Notes: generated by a model from the sequence alone, not told the origin. Positions 52,301 through 61,957 are shown, numbered from the stretch's first letter. The stretch is DNA of 64,000 nucleotides from Malaciobacter marinus (GCF_003544855.1 NZ_CP032101.1:620001-684000); one strand, 5' to 3'. Numbers and translations are program-made.

Positions 52301-54726
52301 AATGCGATCATTGTCATTTAGAGTATGATGAAGATATAATGATAAAAGATGATTCTTTGCATTTTTGTTGTAAAGGTTGTCAAGGAGTTTATCATCTTCT
52401 AAAAGATGATGGTTTAGACTCTTTTTATGAAAAACTTGGAAATAAAACCATTGCTCCACCATTAACAACTGATAATGATGTGGAAAAATTTGATACAAAA
52501 AGTTTTGAAGATAATTTTATAAAAACAACAGATGAAGGCTTTAGTAGAATTGACTTGATAATTGAAGGAATTCATTGTGCTGCTTGTGTTTGGCTAAATG
52601 AAAAAGTACTTTATGATACAGATGGAATAGTTGAAGCAAATATAAATTTCTCTACAAATAAAGCAAAGATAGTTTGGGATGAAGATAAAATTAAACTTTC
52701 TGAAATTATTTTGAAAATTAGAAGTATTGGTTATAACGCATATGCATATGATGCAACTATTGCAGATGAAAAAGCTACAAAATCAAAAAGAGATTTTTTT
52801 ATTAGAATGATGGTAGCTGTTTTTGCAACAATGAATATAATGATGTTATCTGTAGCAAAATATACTGGATTTTTTACAGGAATCTCTGAACAAGTTAGAA
52901 ATTATATACACTTAGGTGAGTTTATACTAGCAACACCTGTACTTTTTTATAGTGGTTGGATTTTTTATAAGGGTGCATATTATGGATTGAAAAATCGTAT
53001 TTTAAATATGGACTTTTTAGTTAGTTCAGGAGCTACATTTTCATATATTTATTCGCTTTATGTTCTTTTTGGAGGCAAGGGTGAGAGTTACTTTGATAGT
53101 GTTGCTATGATTATTACCTTTGTTTTAGTTGGAAAGTATCTTGAAGTTATTGGTAAAAAATCAGCCGTTGATACCTTAGATAAAATTAAAAGCTCAATAC
53201 CATTAGAAGCAATTATTATAGAAGACAATATAAAAAAAGTATTACCTATAAATAGTGTAAAAGTTGGAGATATTGTCGAGTTAAAAGCAGGTGAAAAAGC
53301 ATCTTTTGATGGAGCACTTGAATCTTCAAGTGCATCTTTTGATGAATCAAGTATTAGTGGTGAATCACTTCCTATTGATAAACAAAAGGGTTCAAAAATT
53401 TTTAGTGGAACAATAAATTGTGAAAAGGTTATAAGATATAAAGTTTTGAAATCCTATGAAGATTCAACTTTAAATTCAATAGTAACTTTACTTGAAGATT
53501 CATTAAGTTCAAAACCAAAAATTGAACATAAGGCAAATGAAATATCAAAAGGTTTTAGTGTATTAATTTTATCTTTAGCTATTTTGACATTTGTTGTTTG
53601 GTATTACTTTGGGATAGATTTAGGCTTTGATTATGAGGGGGCTGAACATTTTGAAAAATCTTTTATTGTTGCAATTTCAGTTATTGTTATTGCTTGTCCT
53701 TGTGCTTTAGCCCTAGCAACGCCAATAGCTAGTTTAATAGGTATTTCAGAACTTGCAAAAAATGGTTTACTATTTAAAGAAGCAAAATATATTGAAACAT
53801 TGGCAACAGCTGATACTTTAGTAATGGATAAAACAGGAACAATTACAAAAGGTAAACTAAAAGTAAAAAAAGCAAAATTTTTAGATGATAATATTCACAA
53901 ACTAAATTTATTATATACTCTTTTAGATAGTTCAAATCATCCAATTAGTAATTCTGTAAAAGAGTATATGAAAAATAATTTTTCTTTAGAATCAAAAGAT
54001 CTTTTTGATATTAAAAGTATTGATGGACAAGGTGTAGTCGCAAAATATAAAAATATTGATGGAAAAGTATTTAATATATTAGGCGGAAATATGAAACTTT
54101 TAAAAACTTATAATATTGATTATAAATTTGAAAGTAAAAATTCTATTTATATTTTTGTAGTAGATTCAAAAGTTATTGCAACATTTGAACTTGAAGATGA
54201 GATAAAAGAGGGCGCAAAAGAGTTTATTTTAAATATCAAAAAATTAGGTTTAGATGTAGTCATGCTTACAGGAGATAATAATGCAACTGCAAAAAATGTT
54301 GCATCTAACGTTGGAATTAAAAACTATATTTCAGAAGTTGATCCAATAGAAAAGGCACAGTTTATACAAGATTTAAAAAATAAAGATAAAAATGTTATTA
54401 TGGTAGGTGATGGGATAAATGATTCTGTTGCCTTAGCAAAAAGTGATGTTTCTATTGCAATGGGAAGTTCTGCTGATATTGCATTAAGTGTATCAGATAT
54501 TGTTTTACTAGATAATTCATTAAATAGTTTAGAACTAGCATTTACACTTTCAAAAAGAACATACAAATTTATAAAACAGAATTTATTTATATCTTTAGTA
54601 TATAATGCAATAACAATTCCTTTAGCAATGGCTGGGTATGTTATTCCTTTGGTTGCTGCATTATCAATGAGTCTTAGTTCACTTATTGTTGTTGCTAACT
54701 CTATGAGAATTAAATTAAAAAAGTAG
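52288..54726 (+). CDS. ccoI: copper-type P1B ATPase, CcoI-like (cbb3 oxidase maturation)
   Basis: An 812-residue metal-transporting ATPase. Order: N-terminal Cys-rich domain (C6-x2-C9, then CCKGC near 27-31) found in CcoI/FixI, an HMA domain with GIHCAACVW near 90-98, eight membrane helices with the metal-site IACPCALALATP near 470-481, the phosphorylation motif MDKTGTITKG near 512-521, and the hinge VGDGINDSVALAKSD near 705-719. Such pumps supply copper to cbb3 cytochrome oxidase. The gene following is ccoS, which supports that role. The start is GTG at 52288 within the previous gene. Confidence 0.9.
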   Translation: MSKIKCDHCHLEYDEDIMIKDDSLHFCCKGCQGVYHLLKDDGLDSFYEKLGNKTIAPPLTTDNDVEKFDTKSFEDNFIKTTDEGFSRIDLIIEGIHCAACVWLNEKVLYDTDGIVEANINFSTNKAKIVWDEDKIKLSEIILKIRSIGYNAYAYDATIADEKATKSKRDFFIRMMVAVFATMNIMMLSVAKYTGFFTGISEQVRNYIHLGEFILATPVLFYSGWIFYKGAYYGLKNRILNMDFLVSSGATFSYIYSLYVLFGGKGESYFDSVAMIITFVLVGKYLEVIGKKSAVDTLDKIKSSIPLEAIIIEDNIKKVLPINSVKVGDIVELKAGEKASFDGALESSSASFDESSISGESLPIDKQKGSKIFSGTINCEKVIRYKVLKSYEDSTLNSIVTLLEDSLSSKPKIEHKANEISKGFSVLILSLAILTFVVWYYFGIDLGFDYEGAEHFEKSFIVAISVIVIACPCALALATPIASLIGISELAKNGLLFKEAKYIETLATADTLVMDKTGTITKGKLKVKKAKFLDDNIHKLNLLYTLLDSSNHPISNSVKEYMKNNFSLESKDLFDIKSIDGQGVVAKYKNIDGKVFNILGGNMKLLKTYNIDYKFESKNSIYIFVVDSKVIATFELEDEIKEGAKEFILNIKKLGLDVVMLTGDNNATAKNVASNVGIKNYISEVDPIEKAQFIQDLKNKDKNVIMVGDGINDSVALAKSDVSIAMGSSADIALSVSDIVLLDNSLNSLELAFTLSKRTYKFIKQNLFISLVYNAITIPLAMAGYVIPLVAALSMSLSSLIVVANSMRIKLKK

Positions 54727-54735
54727 GAATTTTTT

Positions 54736-54963
54736 ATGATTGATGGTACTTTATTAATGATGTTAGTTGTTGCACTTGTAGTCTCTTTTGCAATACTAGG
54801 TGTATTTATTTGGGGAGCTAAAGGTGGTCAGTTTGATGATGGTGAAAAAATGATGGGTGGCTTGCTTTTTGATTCAACTGAAGATTTAAATGATGCAAGA
54901 AAAAAAGAACAAAAAAAGATGAATGCAAAAAAAGAGCAAAAAAAAAGTAAGTTAGATAAGTAA
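54736..54963 (+). CDS. ccoS: cbb3-type oxidase assembly protein CcoS
   Basis: A 75-residue small membrane protein with one N-terminal helix (about 6-27), followed by the family motif WGAKGGQFDDGEKMM near residues 27-41 and a Lys-rich tail. CcoS is needed for insertion of metal cofactors into cbb3 oxidase. It follows ccoI after 9 bases with AGGAATTTT as ribosome-binding site. The structural genes ccoNOQP are not in the window. Its last codons form the left arm of a bidirectional terminator. Confidence 0.88.
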   Translation: MIDGTLLMMLVVALVVSFAILGVFIWGAKGGQFDDGEKMMGGLLFDSTEDLNDARKKEQKKMNAKKEQKKSKLDK

Positions 54964-54975
54964 CTTACTTTTTTT
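54940..54975. terminator. bidirectional terminator between ccoS and cytochrome c
   Basis: A perfect 15-bp stem: seven A plus GTAAGTTA on the left, TAACTTAC plus seven T on the right, loop GATAAG. It includes the ccoS stop codon and lies 17 bases past the end of the convergent cytochrome gene. Confidence 0.9.
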
Positions 54976-54992
54976 CAATAATTTATAATTAT

Positions 54993-55274
54993 TTATTTAA
55001 ATGAAGCAATTTTTTTAGCTAAATCTTTAATGTCTGCATCTGAAAGTCTTGCAACTTGACCTTTCATTACACCTTTCATAGCTCCACCATAAGATCCATC
55101 TTTATAACCTTTTAGTGTTTTAATAGTTTTAGCTTCGTCCCAACCAGCAATAACTTGTGATTTACCTAAGGCTTTTTTCTCAGCTTTTGCACCATGACAG
55201 CTAGCACATGCAGCCCAATTTGCAGCCATTACAGAAGCTGCTGCTATTAATGTTCCTAAAACAATTTTTTTCAT
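54993..55274 (-). CDS. small periplasmic class I cytochrome c (c553-like)
   Basis: A 93-residue secreted protein. Signal peptide MKKIVLGTLIAAASVMA, haem attachment CASCH near residues 23-27, and a C-terminal Met in VMKGQVARLSD as the likely axial ligand (GAMKGVMKG offers two candidates). Small c553 cytochromes carry electrons from the bc1 complex to cbb3 oxidase in Campylobacterota. The position next to ccoI-ccoS, convergent, fits that use. CAAGGAGAG precedes the ATG. Confidence 0.92.
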   Translation of the reverse strand: MKKIVLGTLIAAASVMAANWAACASCHGAKAEKKALGKSQVIAGWDEAKTIKTLKGYKDGSYGGAMKGVMKGQVARLSDADIKDLAKKIASFK

Positions 55275-55439
55275 TATCTCTCCTTGAAATATCTAAGACA
55301 TGCATTTTATCTTTTTTTTTCTTGAATAAACTTTTAATATCAAAATTAATATTTTTACTAATTTTTTGATAATGTATATACTATTTTAAAGCCATCTTAT
55401 TATATTATAATTAATTATATATAAGTATTTAGGTAAAAA

Positions 55440-56048
55440 ATGAGTGATGATTTAGTATTGAGCATAAAAAATCTTTCTTTCTCTTTTAATAATAAAAAAA
55501 TGATATATGATGATTTTAATCTTGAGTTAAAAAGAGGCGAACTTATTTGTATTGTAGGAGAAAGTGGAAAGGGAAAAAGTACTTTATTTGAACTTATTTG
55601 TAATAACTTAAAACCACAAAAGGGAATTATTAAAGTTAAGAAAATAAGTTCAATATATCAAGACCCTTATAGTTCATTTCATCCATCTTATAAAATTTTA
55701 GAGCAAATAAAAGATGTGGTTGATAATGATACTTTAAATAATGAATTAAATAAGTTATGTCTTGAGCTTAATTTAAGTAAAGAGTTTTTATTAAAAAAAC
55801 CTCATGAATTAAGTGGTGGTCAACTTCAAAGATGTTCAATTTTAAGAAGCTTATTAATGAAACCTGATCTTTTACTTGTAGATGAAGCTACATCAGCTTT
55901 AGATAATATTATATCTTTAGAAGTTATGAAACTTTTAATAAAATATTTAGATAAATGTGCAATACTAATGATTACACATGATATCTCATTAGCTAATTGG
56001 TGTGCAGATGAAATTATAGATTTAAATAGGTTGAAAAATGAAAAATAA
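55440..56048 (+). CDS. ABC transporter ATPase of the peptide/nickel type, orphan
   Basis: A 202-residue ATP-binding protein with GESGKGKST (Walker A, near residue 40), IYQDPYSSFHPSYKI (Q-loop with the DppF/NikE-style YSSFHPS), LSGGQLQR (near 122) and LLLVDEATSALD (Walker B, near 142). It lacks the C-terminal oligopeptide extension of DppD/DppF, and neither permeases nor a binding protein are nearby. The substrate is therefore unknown. It overlaps hemH by 11 bases, which ties its expression to haem synthesis. AGGTAAAAA precedes the ATG. Confidence 0.83.
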   Translation: MSDDLVLSIKNLSFSFNNKKMIYDDFNLELKRGELICIVGESGKGKSTLFELICNNLKPQKGIIKVKKISSIYQDPYSSFHPSYKILEQIKDVVDNDTLNNELNKLCLELNLSKEFLLKKPHELSGGQLQRCSILRSLLMKPDLLLVDEATSALDNIISLEVMKLLIKYLDKCAILMITHDISLANWCADEIIDLNRLKNEK

Positions 56049-56967
56049 AAAAGCATTAGTTTTATTAAATATGGGTGGTCCAAGGACAAAAAATGAGTTA
56101 AAAATGTTTTTAACTAATATGTTTAATGATAAAAATATTATTACAGTCAAAAGTAGCATTTTAAGAAAAATGATTGCTTTTTTTATTACAACTTCAAGAT
56201 TAAATGAAGCATGGAAGAATTATGAAGAAATAGGTGGATTTTCTCCAATTAATAAAATAACTGAAAATTTAATTGATAAGTTAAATGATAGTTTTGATGA
56301 TATTTATGTTACTCAAGCTATGAGATATACTCCTCCTTTTTCATCAACAGCAATAAAACAAATTAAAGAACAAGGTATAAAAGATGTAATTTTACTTCCT
56401 TTATATCCTCAGTATTCAACAACCACTACAAAATCTTCTGTTGAGGATTTTTATGAAGTAGCAAAAGATGAATTTAATATCGAAGTTATTGATCCTTTTT
56501 ATAAAAATGAGAGTTTTAATGATATTATTTTAAAAGAGTTAGTTTCAAAAGTTGAAAATGTAAATGAGTATAATCTTATTTTTTCAGCCCATGGTCTTCC
56601 TCAAAAAATTGTTGATGCAGGAGATGTATATGAAAAACATGTTAATGAACATGTTCGAATTTTATCAGAAAAACTACAACAAAAAGGCTATAATTTTAAA
56701 TCAACAAACCTAGCATATCAATCAAAAGTAGGGCCATTGAAATGGCTTGAGCCATCTTTAGATGATATGTTGAAAAATTTTAAAGATGAAAAAGTTTTGA
56801 TTTATCCAATTGCATTTATTATTGATAATTCAGAAACAGATTTTGAATTAAGTATTGAGTACAAAGAGATTGCTGATGAAATAGGAATAAGTGACTATAA
56901 GGTTTGCAAGTGTGTAAATGATAGTGAAGATTTTCAAGCTACAATTAAAGAGTTAATAGGAAAGTAA
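56038..56967 (+). CDS. hemH: ferrochelatase
   Basis: Inserts Fe2+ into protoporphyrin IX, the last step of haem synthesis. A 309-residue protein beginning LVLLNMGGPRTKNELKMFL; the catalytic His is in FSAHGLPQKIV near residues 180-190, and a conserved acidic helix region SNDS-like DNSETDFELSIEY is near 262-274. Length is typical for proteobacterial HemH. It overlaps the ABC gene upstream and shares a TAATG stop/start with the AMMECR1 gene downstream. Confidence 0.96.
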   Translation: MKNKKALVLLNMGGPRTKNELKMFLTNMFNDKNIITVKSSILRKMIAFFITTSRLNEAWKNYEEIGGFSPINKITENLIDKLNDSFDDIYVTQAMRYTPPFSSTAIKQIKEQGIKDVILLPLYPQYSTTTTKSSVEDFYEVAKDEFNIEVIDPFYKNESFNDIILKELVSKVENVNEYNLIFSAHGLPQKIVDAGDVYEKHVNEHVRILSEKLQQKGYNFKSTNLAYQSKVGPLKWLEPSLDDMLKNFKDEKVLIYPIAFIIDNSETDFELSIEYKEIADEIGISDYKVCKCVNDSEDFQATIKELIGK

Positions 56968-57515
56968 TGGATTTAAAAGTTCTTTTAGATATTGCAAGAA
57001 AAAGCATTTTTACATATTTTGATAAGTCATTAGTTTTAAATAAAGAGTTTTATTTATCAAACTTTGATGAATTAAGTGAACAAAGAGCAAGTTTTGTAAC
57101 ACTTACTTTAAATGGCAGATTAAGAGGTTGTATAGGCTCTTTGACTGCACATACTCAACTTTATGAAGATGTTTTTATCAATGCAAGAAAAGCAGCTTTT
57201 AATGATCCAAGATTTGAACCTTTACAGTTCAAAGATTTTACAAATATAAAAATAGAAGTTTCTGTTTTAACTCCACCAAGAAGAGTAACTTATATAGATA
57301 AATATGATTTAAAAGATAAATTAATTCCAAATGAACATGGTGTAATTTTAAAGTATAATGAAAATCAAGCAACTTTTTTACCTCAAGTTTGGGAACAGTT
57401 ACCAAGTTTCGATGAGTTTATGAACTCATTGTGCACAAAAGCAAATGTATCAATATCTTGTCTTGAAGATAATGCACAAATTTTTATATATGAAGCCATG
57501 AAGATTAAGGAATAA
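56967..57515 (+). CDS. amrA: AmmeMemoRadiSam system protein A (AMMECR1 domain)
   Basis: A 182-residue AMMECR1-type protein. The family signature LRGCIGSLTA is near residues 52-61 and FNDPRFEPL near 77-85. TIGR-type families group AMMECR1, Memo and a radical SAM enzyme as the AmmeMemoRadiSam system, whose product and substrate are unknown. Here the other two parts are encoded as one protein 1.9 kb downstream, with a receiver-PAS-HD-GYP gene between. The one-base overlap with hemH and the 3-base gap to the next gene indicate one operon. Confidence 0.92.
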   Translation: MDLKVLLDIARKSIFTYFDKSLVLNKEFYLSNFDELSEQRASFVTLTLNGRLRGCIGSLTAHTQLYEDVFINARKAAFNDPRFEPLQFKDFTNIKIEVSVLTPPRRVTYIDKYDLKDKLIPNEHGVILKYNENQATFLPQVWEQLPSFDEFMNSLCTKANVSISCLEDNAQIFIYEAMKIKE

Positions 57516-57518
57516 TCT

Positions 57519-59363
57519 ATGCATAAAGAAGAAATATCTAAAAAAAACTTAACTATTTTATATGTGGAAGATGAAAAGTCAGTAAAAACTGAAATTGCTA
57601 CTATTTTAAAACTTTTCGCAAAAGAAGTAATTGTAGCATCAAATGGTCAAGAAGGTTTAGATATTTTTAAAGATAAATCAATTGATTTGATTATTACTGA
57701 TATAAAAATGCCTAAATTAAATGGTTTTGAAATGTTAGAAGAAATCACTAAAATAAATAAAGAAATACCAGCTATTATACTCTCTTCATCTTCACAAGCA
57801 AAGTTTATAAAACAAGCAAATAAAATAGATATTATTAATGATTATTTACTAAAACCAATTGATATTTCAACTCTTTTTGAAAAAATAAATAAAGCCTATA
57901 AAAAAATTCAAAGACAAAAAGAGTATGAAAGTGTTACTAAACTTTTAGAACAGTACAAAATAGCAGTTGATAAATCTGCAATTTTTTCAAAAACTGATGT
58001 AGATGGAAAAATTACTTATGCAAATAAACAGTTTTGTGATATTTCTGGATATTCAATAGAAGAGTTACTTGGAAACTCACATAATTTAGTAAGACACCCA
58101 AATAATAGTAAAGAGTTTTTCAAAGATTTATGGAATACAATCAAAAATGAAAAAAGAGTTTGGAAAGGCAGATTTAAAAATAGAGCAAAAGATGGTTTAA
58201 CTTATATTGTTGATGCAACAATAGTGCCTATATTAAACTCAAAAGATGAAATTGATGAGTTTATTGCTATTAGATATGATGTAACAGAAGGAGAAGCATA
58301 TAAGGAGTTTTTACAAGAAAAACTTTTTACTTCTCAAGAAGATGCAATAAAAAGTGTTCATTTATTAAAAGAGTATGAACATATGATTAATATAAGTGCT
58401 TCTGTTGTAAGAGTTGATATCAATAGAAATATTACCTTTGCAAATGATAGATTATTGGAGTTATTACACTTTGAAGAAGAGATTGACATAATAGGTAAAG
58501 AACTTATATCAATTGTTGATAAAAATTCATATGATGAGTATGAAAAGGTTTTTGATGATATTTTAAATAAAGGTTTATATAGAGGAGTTTTAAACTTTTG
58601 TTGTAATAGTAAAAATGGTCTTTATAATATGGATTTTACTTTTAGAGCAATTAAAGATGTAGATGGTAATATTAAAGAGTTTATGGGAATTGGTAAAAAT
58701 ATTACTGAGAGAATAAATTTACACAAAGAGATTGAAGATACACAAAAAGATGTAATTTTTTCTCTTGGAACAATTGGGGAAGCAAGAAGTAAAGAGACAG
58801 GAAATCATGTAAAAAGAGTTGCAGAATACTCATATATTTTAGCAACAGAGTATGGATTAAGTCAAGAGCTTGCTGAATTAATAAGATTAGCCTCACCTAT
58901 GCATGATATTGGAAAAGTTGCTATTTCTGATAATATTTTAAATAAACCAGGTAAATTTACACCAGAAGAGTTTGAAATCATGAAAGAACATGCAAAATTG
59001 GGTCATGATATGCTGAAAAGTTCAAATAGACAAATTTTAAAAGCATCTGCAACAGTAGCATATGAACATCATGAAAAATGGGATGGAACAGGCTATCCAA
59101 GAGGTTTAAGTGGTGAAAATATACACATTTTTGGAAGAATAACAGCAATTGCAGATGTATTTGATGCTTTAGGAAGTAATAGATGTTATAAAAAAGCATG
59201 GGAACTGGATAGAATTTTGAATTTATTTAAAGAACAAAGAGAAAAACATTTTGACCCAAAACTTGTAGATATCTTTTTTGATAATTTAGATAAGTTTCTT
59301 GAAATAAGAGATAAATATAAAGATGATTATGAAGAGCCAGAGGACTTAGAGGCTTATAGATAA
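57519..59363 (+). CDS. response regulator with two PAS domains and an HD-GYP phosphodiesterase
   Basis: A 614-residue signalling protein. Receiver domain 1-125 with phosphoacceptor Asp61 and YLLKPIDIS near 107; first PAS about 150-265 (VDGKITYANKQFCDISGYS); second PAS about 290-405; HD-GYP domain about 430-600 with HVKRVAEYS, HDIGKVAISD, and EHHEKWDGTGYP near 500-515. All metal-site and GYP residues are present, so it should hydrolyse cyclic di-GMP. It sits inside the AmmeMemoRadiSam cluster, with gaps of 3 and 1 bases. AAGGAA precedes the ATG. No histidine kinase is beside it. Confidence 0.92.
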   Translation: MHKEEISKKNLTILYVEDEKSVKTEIATILKLFAKEVIVASNGQEGLDIFKDKSIDLIITDIKMPKLNGFEMLEEITKINKEIPAIILSSSSQAKFIKQANKIDIINDYLLKPIDISTLFEKINKAYKKIQRQKEYESVTKLLEQYKIAVDKSAIFSKTDVDGKITYANKQFCDISGYSIEELLGNSHNLVRHPNNSKEFFKDLWNTIKNEKRVWKGRFKNRAKDGLTYIVDATIVPILNSKDEIDEFIAIRYDVTEGEAYKEFLQEKLFTSQEDAIKSVHLLKEYEHMINISASVVRVDINRNITFANDRLLELLHFEEEIDIIGKELISIVDKNSYDEYEKVFDDILNKGLYRGVLNFCCNSKNGLYNMDFTFRAIKDVDGNIKEFMGIGKNITERINLHKEIEDTQKDVIFSLGTIGEARSKETGNHVKRVAEYSYILATEYGLSQELAELIRLASPMHDIGKVAISDNILNKPGKFTPEEFEIMKEHAKLGHDMLKSSNRQILKASATVAYEHHEKWDGTGYPRGLSGENIHIFGRITAIADVFDALGSNRCYKKAWELDRILNLFKEQREKHFDPKLVDIFFDNLDKFLEIRDKYKDDYEEPEDLEAYR

Positions 59364-59364
59364 A

Positions 59365-61146
59365 ATGCAATACTTCAAAGAAAAAAATGATAAACAAATT
59401 TGTTTGCTTTGTAGTTATTACTGTCAGTTAAAATTAAACCAAACGGGTATTTGTGGAGTAAATAAAAATATCAATAATAAAATTAAATGTTTAGTATATG
59501 GGTATATTAGTGCTTTTAATATTGATCCTATTGAAAAAAAGCCACTATATCATTTTTTACCAAATAGCAAATCTTTATCTCTTGGTACTGTTGGATGCAA
59601 TTTTAAATGTAGTTTTTGTCAAAATCATGGAATTTCACAAGAAAAAAATATAGATACTAGTAATTATATTTCACCACAAGAAATAGTTCAAATAGCAATA
59701 CAAAAAGATTGCAAATCAATCTCTTATACATATAATGAACCAACAATTTTTTATCCTTTTGCAAAAGATATCGCACTTGAGGCTAAAAAATATAATATAA
59801 AATCTGTATTTGTAAGTAATGGCTTTGAAAGTAGTGAAGTTATTGATGACATGAAAGATATTATAGATGCTGTTAATATTGATTTGAAATCATTTAATAG
59901 TGATTATTATAAAAAGAAGCTTGGTGGAAATTTACAGCAAGTTTTAGATAACTTGATACATTTTAAGAAAAATAATATATGGCTTGAAATTACTACACTT
60001 ATAATTCCTACAAAAAATGATTCAAAAGAAGAGTTATTTAATATGGCAAGTTTTATAAAAAATAGTTTAGGAGAAGATACTCCTTGGCATTTAAGTGCTT
60101 TTCATCCTGATTATAAAGAGCTTGAACTTCCAAGAACTCCTTTTGAAAAATTAAAACAAGCCTATGATATAGCAAAAGAAGTGGGTTTGAAAAATGTTTA
60201 TATTGGGAATGTTTCTTATGAAAATAATACTTATTGTAAAAATTGTAATGAGTTATTAATAAGTAGAAAATACTTTAAAATAACAAAAAATATAATTGTT
60301 GGTTCAGTATGTCCAAAATGCAGTAAAAAAGTAAAGGGAGTATTTGAAATGAGTAATAAAAAAACATCAGTTGCTGGTACATTTTATCCAAATAATAAAG
60401 AAGAAATTTTAGATTTAATTAAAGGTTTTAATAATAGTTTTAAATTAAACGCCAAACCTTTAAAAGCAAAAGCTATTATCTCTCCCCATGCAGGATATAT
60501 TTATAGTGGATTTACTGCTAATTTAGCTTTTAATATAGCTTCACAAAATCAAAATTATGAAAGAGTAGTTGTTATTGGCCCCTCACATAAAATCTATTTT
60601 GAAAAAGCTTCAATTTGTTTAAGTAGTAATTATGAAACTCCTTTAGGAGATATAGAAGTTGATACCCAATATGCAAATAAAATACTTGAAAAATACCAAT
60701 GGTGTGATTATATAAAAGATGTTCATGAAGAGCACTCTACTAAGACACAAGCTCCTTTTATTAAACACTATTTTTCAAATAGTAAAATAGTAGAGATTGT
60801 TTATGGGAAAATTGATTTTAACGATTTAAGTGAACTTATTGAAAATATACTTGATGATGAAACAACATTTTTAGTAATAAGTACAGATTTAAGTCACTTT
60901 TATAACTTAAAAGAAGCAAATAATAAAGACAATATTTGTTTAAATGCAATTGTTAAAAAAGATATGGAATTATTTAATAAAGGTGCTGAAGCTTGTGGTA
61001 TGATAGGTGTAAAAGCCCTTGTTAAAGCTTCAATTAATAAAAATTTAGAAAATGAAGTATTGCATTATTGTACAAGTTTTGATAAAACAAAAGATGATTC
61101 AAGGGTTGTGGGATATGCTTCTGTTTTAGTAGGAAATAAGAGTTGA
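59365..61146 (+). CDS. amrS-amrB: fused AmmeMemoRadiSam radical SAM enzyme and Memo-like protein B
   Basis: A 593-residue fusion. Residues 1-328 are the radical SAM part: an N-terminal Cys set (CLLC, CQLKLNQTGICG), the cluster motif C78-x3-C82-x2-C85 in GCNFKCSFCQNHG, and a C-terminal zinc-ribbon-like segment (CKNC near 294, CPKC near 314). Residues 329-593 are a Memo-type domain starting MSNKKTSVAGTFYPNN, with SPHAGYIYSG near 373. In other bacteria the parts are usually separate. The ATG at 60349 (Met329) has AAGGGAG 9 bases upstream, so free Memo protein could also be made. The substrate is unknown. Confidence 0.9.
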   Translation: MQYFKEKNDKQICLLCSYYCQLKLNQTGICGVNKNINNKIKCLVYGYISAFNIDPIEKKPLYHFLPNSKSLSLGTVGCNFKCSFCQNHGISQEKNIDTSNYISPQEIVQIAIQKDCKSISYTYNEPTIFYPFAKDIALEAKKYNIKSVFVSNGFESSEVIDDMKDIIDAVNIDLKSFNSDYYKKKLGGNLQQVLDNLIHFKKNNIWLEITTLIIPTKNDSKEELFNMASFIKNSLGEDTPWHLSAFHPDYKELELPRTPFEKLKQAYDIAKEVGLKNVYIGNVSYENNTYCKNCNELLISRKYFKITKNIIVGSVCPKCSKKVKGVFEMSNKKTSVAGTFYPNNKEEILDLIKGFNNSFKLNAKPLKAKAIISPHAGYIYSGFTANLAFNIASQNQNYERVVVIGPSHKIYFEKASICLSSNYETPLGDIEVDTQYANKILEKYQWCDYIKDVHEEHSTKTQAPFIKHYFSNSKIVEIVYGKIDFNDLSELIENILDDETTFLVISTDLSHFYNLKEANNKDNICLNAIVKKDMELFNKGAEACGMIGVKALVKASINKNLENEVLHYCTSFDKTKDDSRVVGYASVLVGNKS

Positions 61147-61892
61147 TGTTTTTAGCAAAAAAGATTATTGCTGGTTTTTTTATGCCTTTATCCCTTGGAT
61201 TGATTTTATTTTTAATTGCTTTAGTCTTTTTATATAAAAAATCATATTTTAAAAGTAAAGTTTTTTTTATATTCTCTTTTTTTTGGATAGTTTTATTATC
61301 TTATGAGCCAATCTCAAATAGATTATTATTTCCTTTAGAAAATAGCTATAAAGCTTTGAAAACAATACCAAAAGATATAAAATATATTGTGGTTTTAGGT
61401 AATGGACATACAACAAATGAGAGTTTAAGTATTACTTCACAACTAAACACAACTTCATTAAATAGATTTTTAGAAGCTTATAGAATATATAAAAATACTT
61501 CAAATAGTAAACTTATTTTTTCAGGCTATGAAGGAAAAGATACTATTTCTAATGCATTTATGCAAAAAAAACTTGCATTGTCTTTAAAAGTAAAAAGTGA
61601 AGATATTATTACTTTACCTAAGCCAAGAGATACAAATGAAGAAGCTTTAGCAGTAAAACAGTTATTAAAAAACAAAAAGTTCATACTTGTAACTTCTGCT
61701 TCACATATGAAAAGAGCTATGTTGATATTTAAAAAACATGGTTTATTGCCAATTCCAGCGGTTACAAATCATCTTGCAAAAAATAAGGGCTATTTTTTAT
61801 CAAGACCAAAAGCTTATAATTTATATAAATCAGAACTCGCTTTTCATGAGTATTTGGGAATTTTATGGGAAAAATTTAAAACTATTTTTTGA
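61146..61892 (+). CDS. DUF218 (YdcF/SanA/ElyC-like) membrane protein
   Basis: A 248-residue inner-membrane protein with two N-terminal helices (about 8-30 and 38-55) and a periplasmic DUF218 domain (about 75-235) beginning YIVVLGNGHTTNES. Later parts include SGYEGKDTISNA, the charged LPKPRDTNEEA and TSASHMKRAM, all typical of the ElyC-type long form. Relatives in E. coli affect envelope integrity; a defined reaction is not known. The start ATG overlaps the previous stop (TGATG); the open frame has an in-frame TTG three bases earlier. Confidence 0.88.
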   Translation: MFLAKKIIAGFFMPLSLGLILFLIALVFLYKKSYFKSKVFFIFSFFWIVLLSYEPISNRLLFPLENSYKALKTIPKDIKYIVVLGNGHTTNESLSITSQLNTTSLNRFLEAYRIYKNTSNSKLIFSGYEGKDTISNAFMQKKLALSLKVKSEDIITLPKPRDTNEEALAVKQLLKNKKFILVTSASHMKRAMLIFKKHGLLPIPAVTNHLAKNKGYFLSRPKAYNLYKSELAFHEYLGILWEKFKTIF

Positions 61893-61957
61893 TACAAAAT
61901 TAATAATTATTTAGATAGTATTGCGACTTAGTTGCATTTGATAGAAAAGGTAAATAT

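Noticed and set aside
54993-55274. Cytochrome c gene as CcoP or another oxidase subunit
   Set aside because: It has one haem motif, a cleavable signal peptide and only 93 residues; CcoP is larger and membrane anchored.
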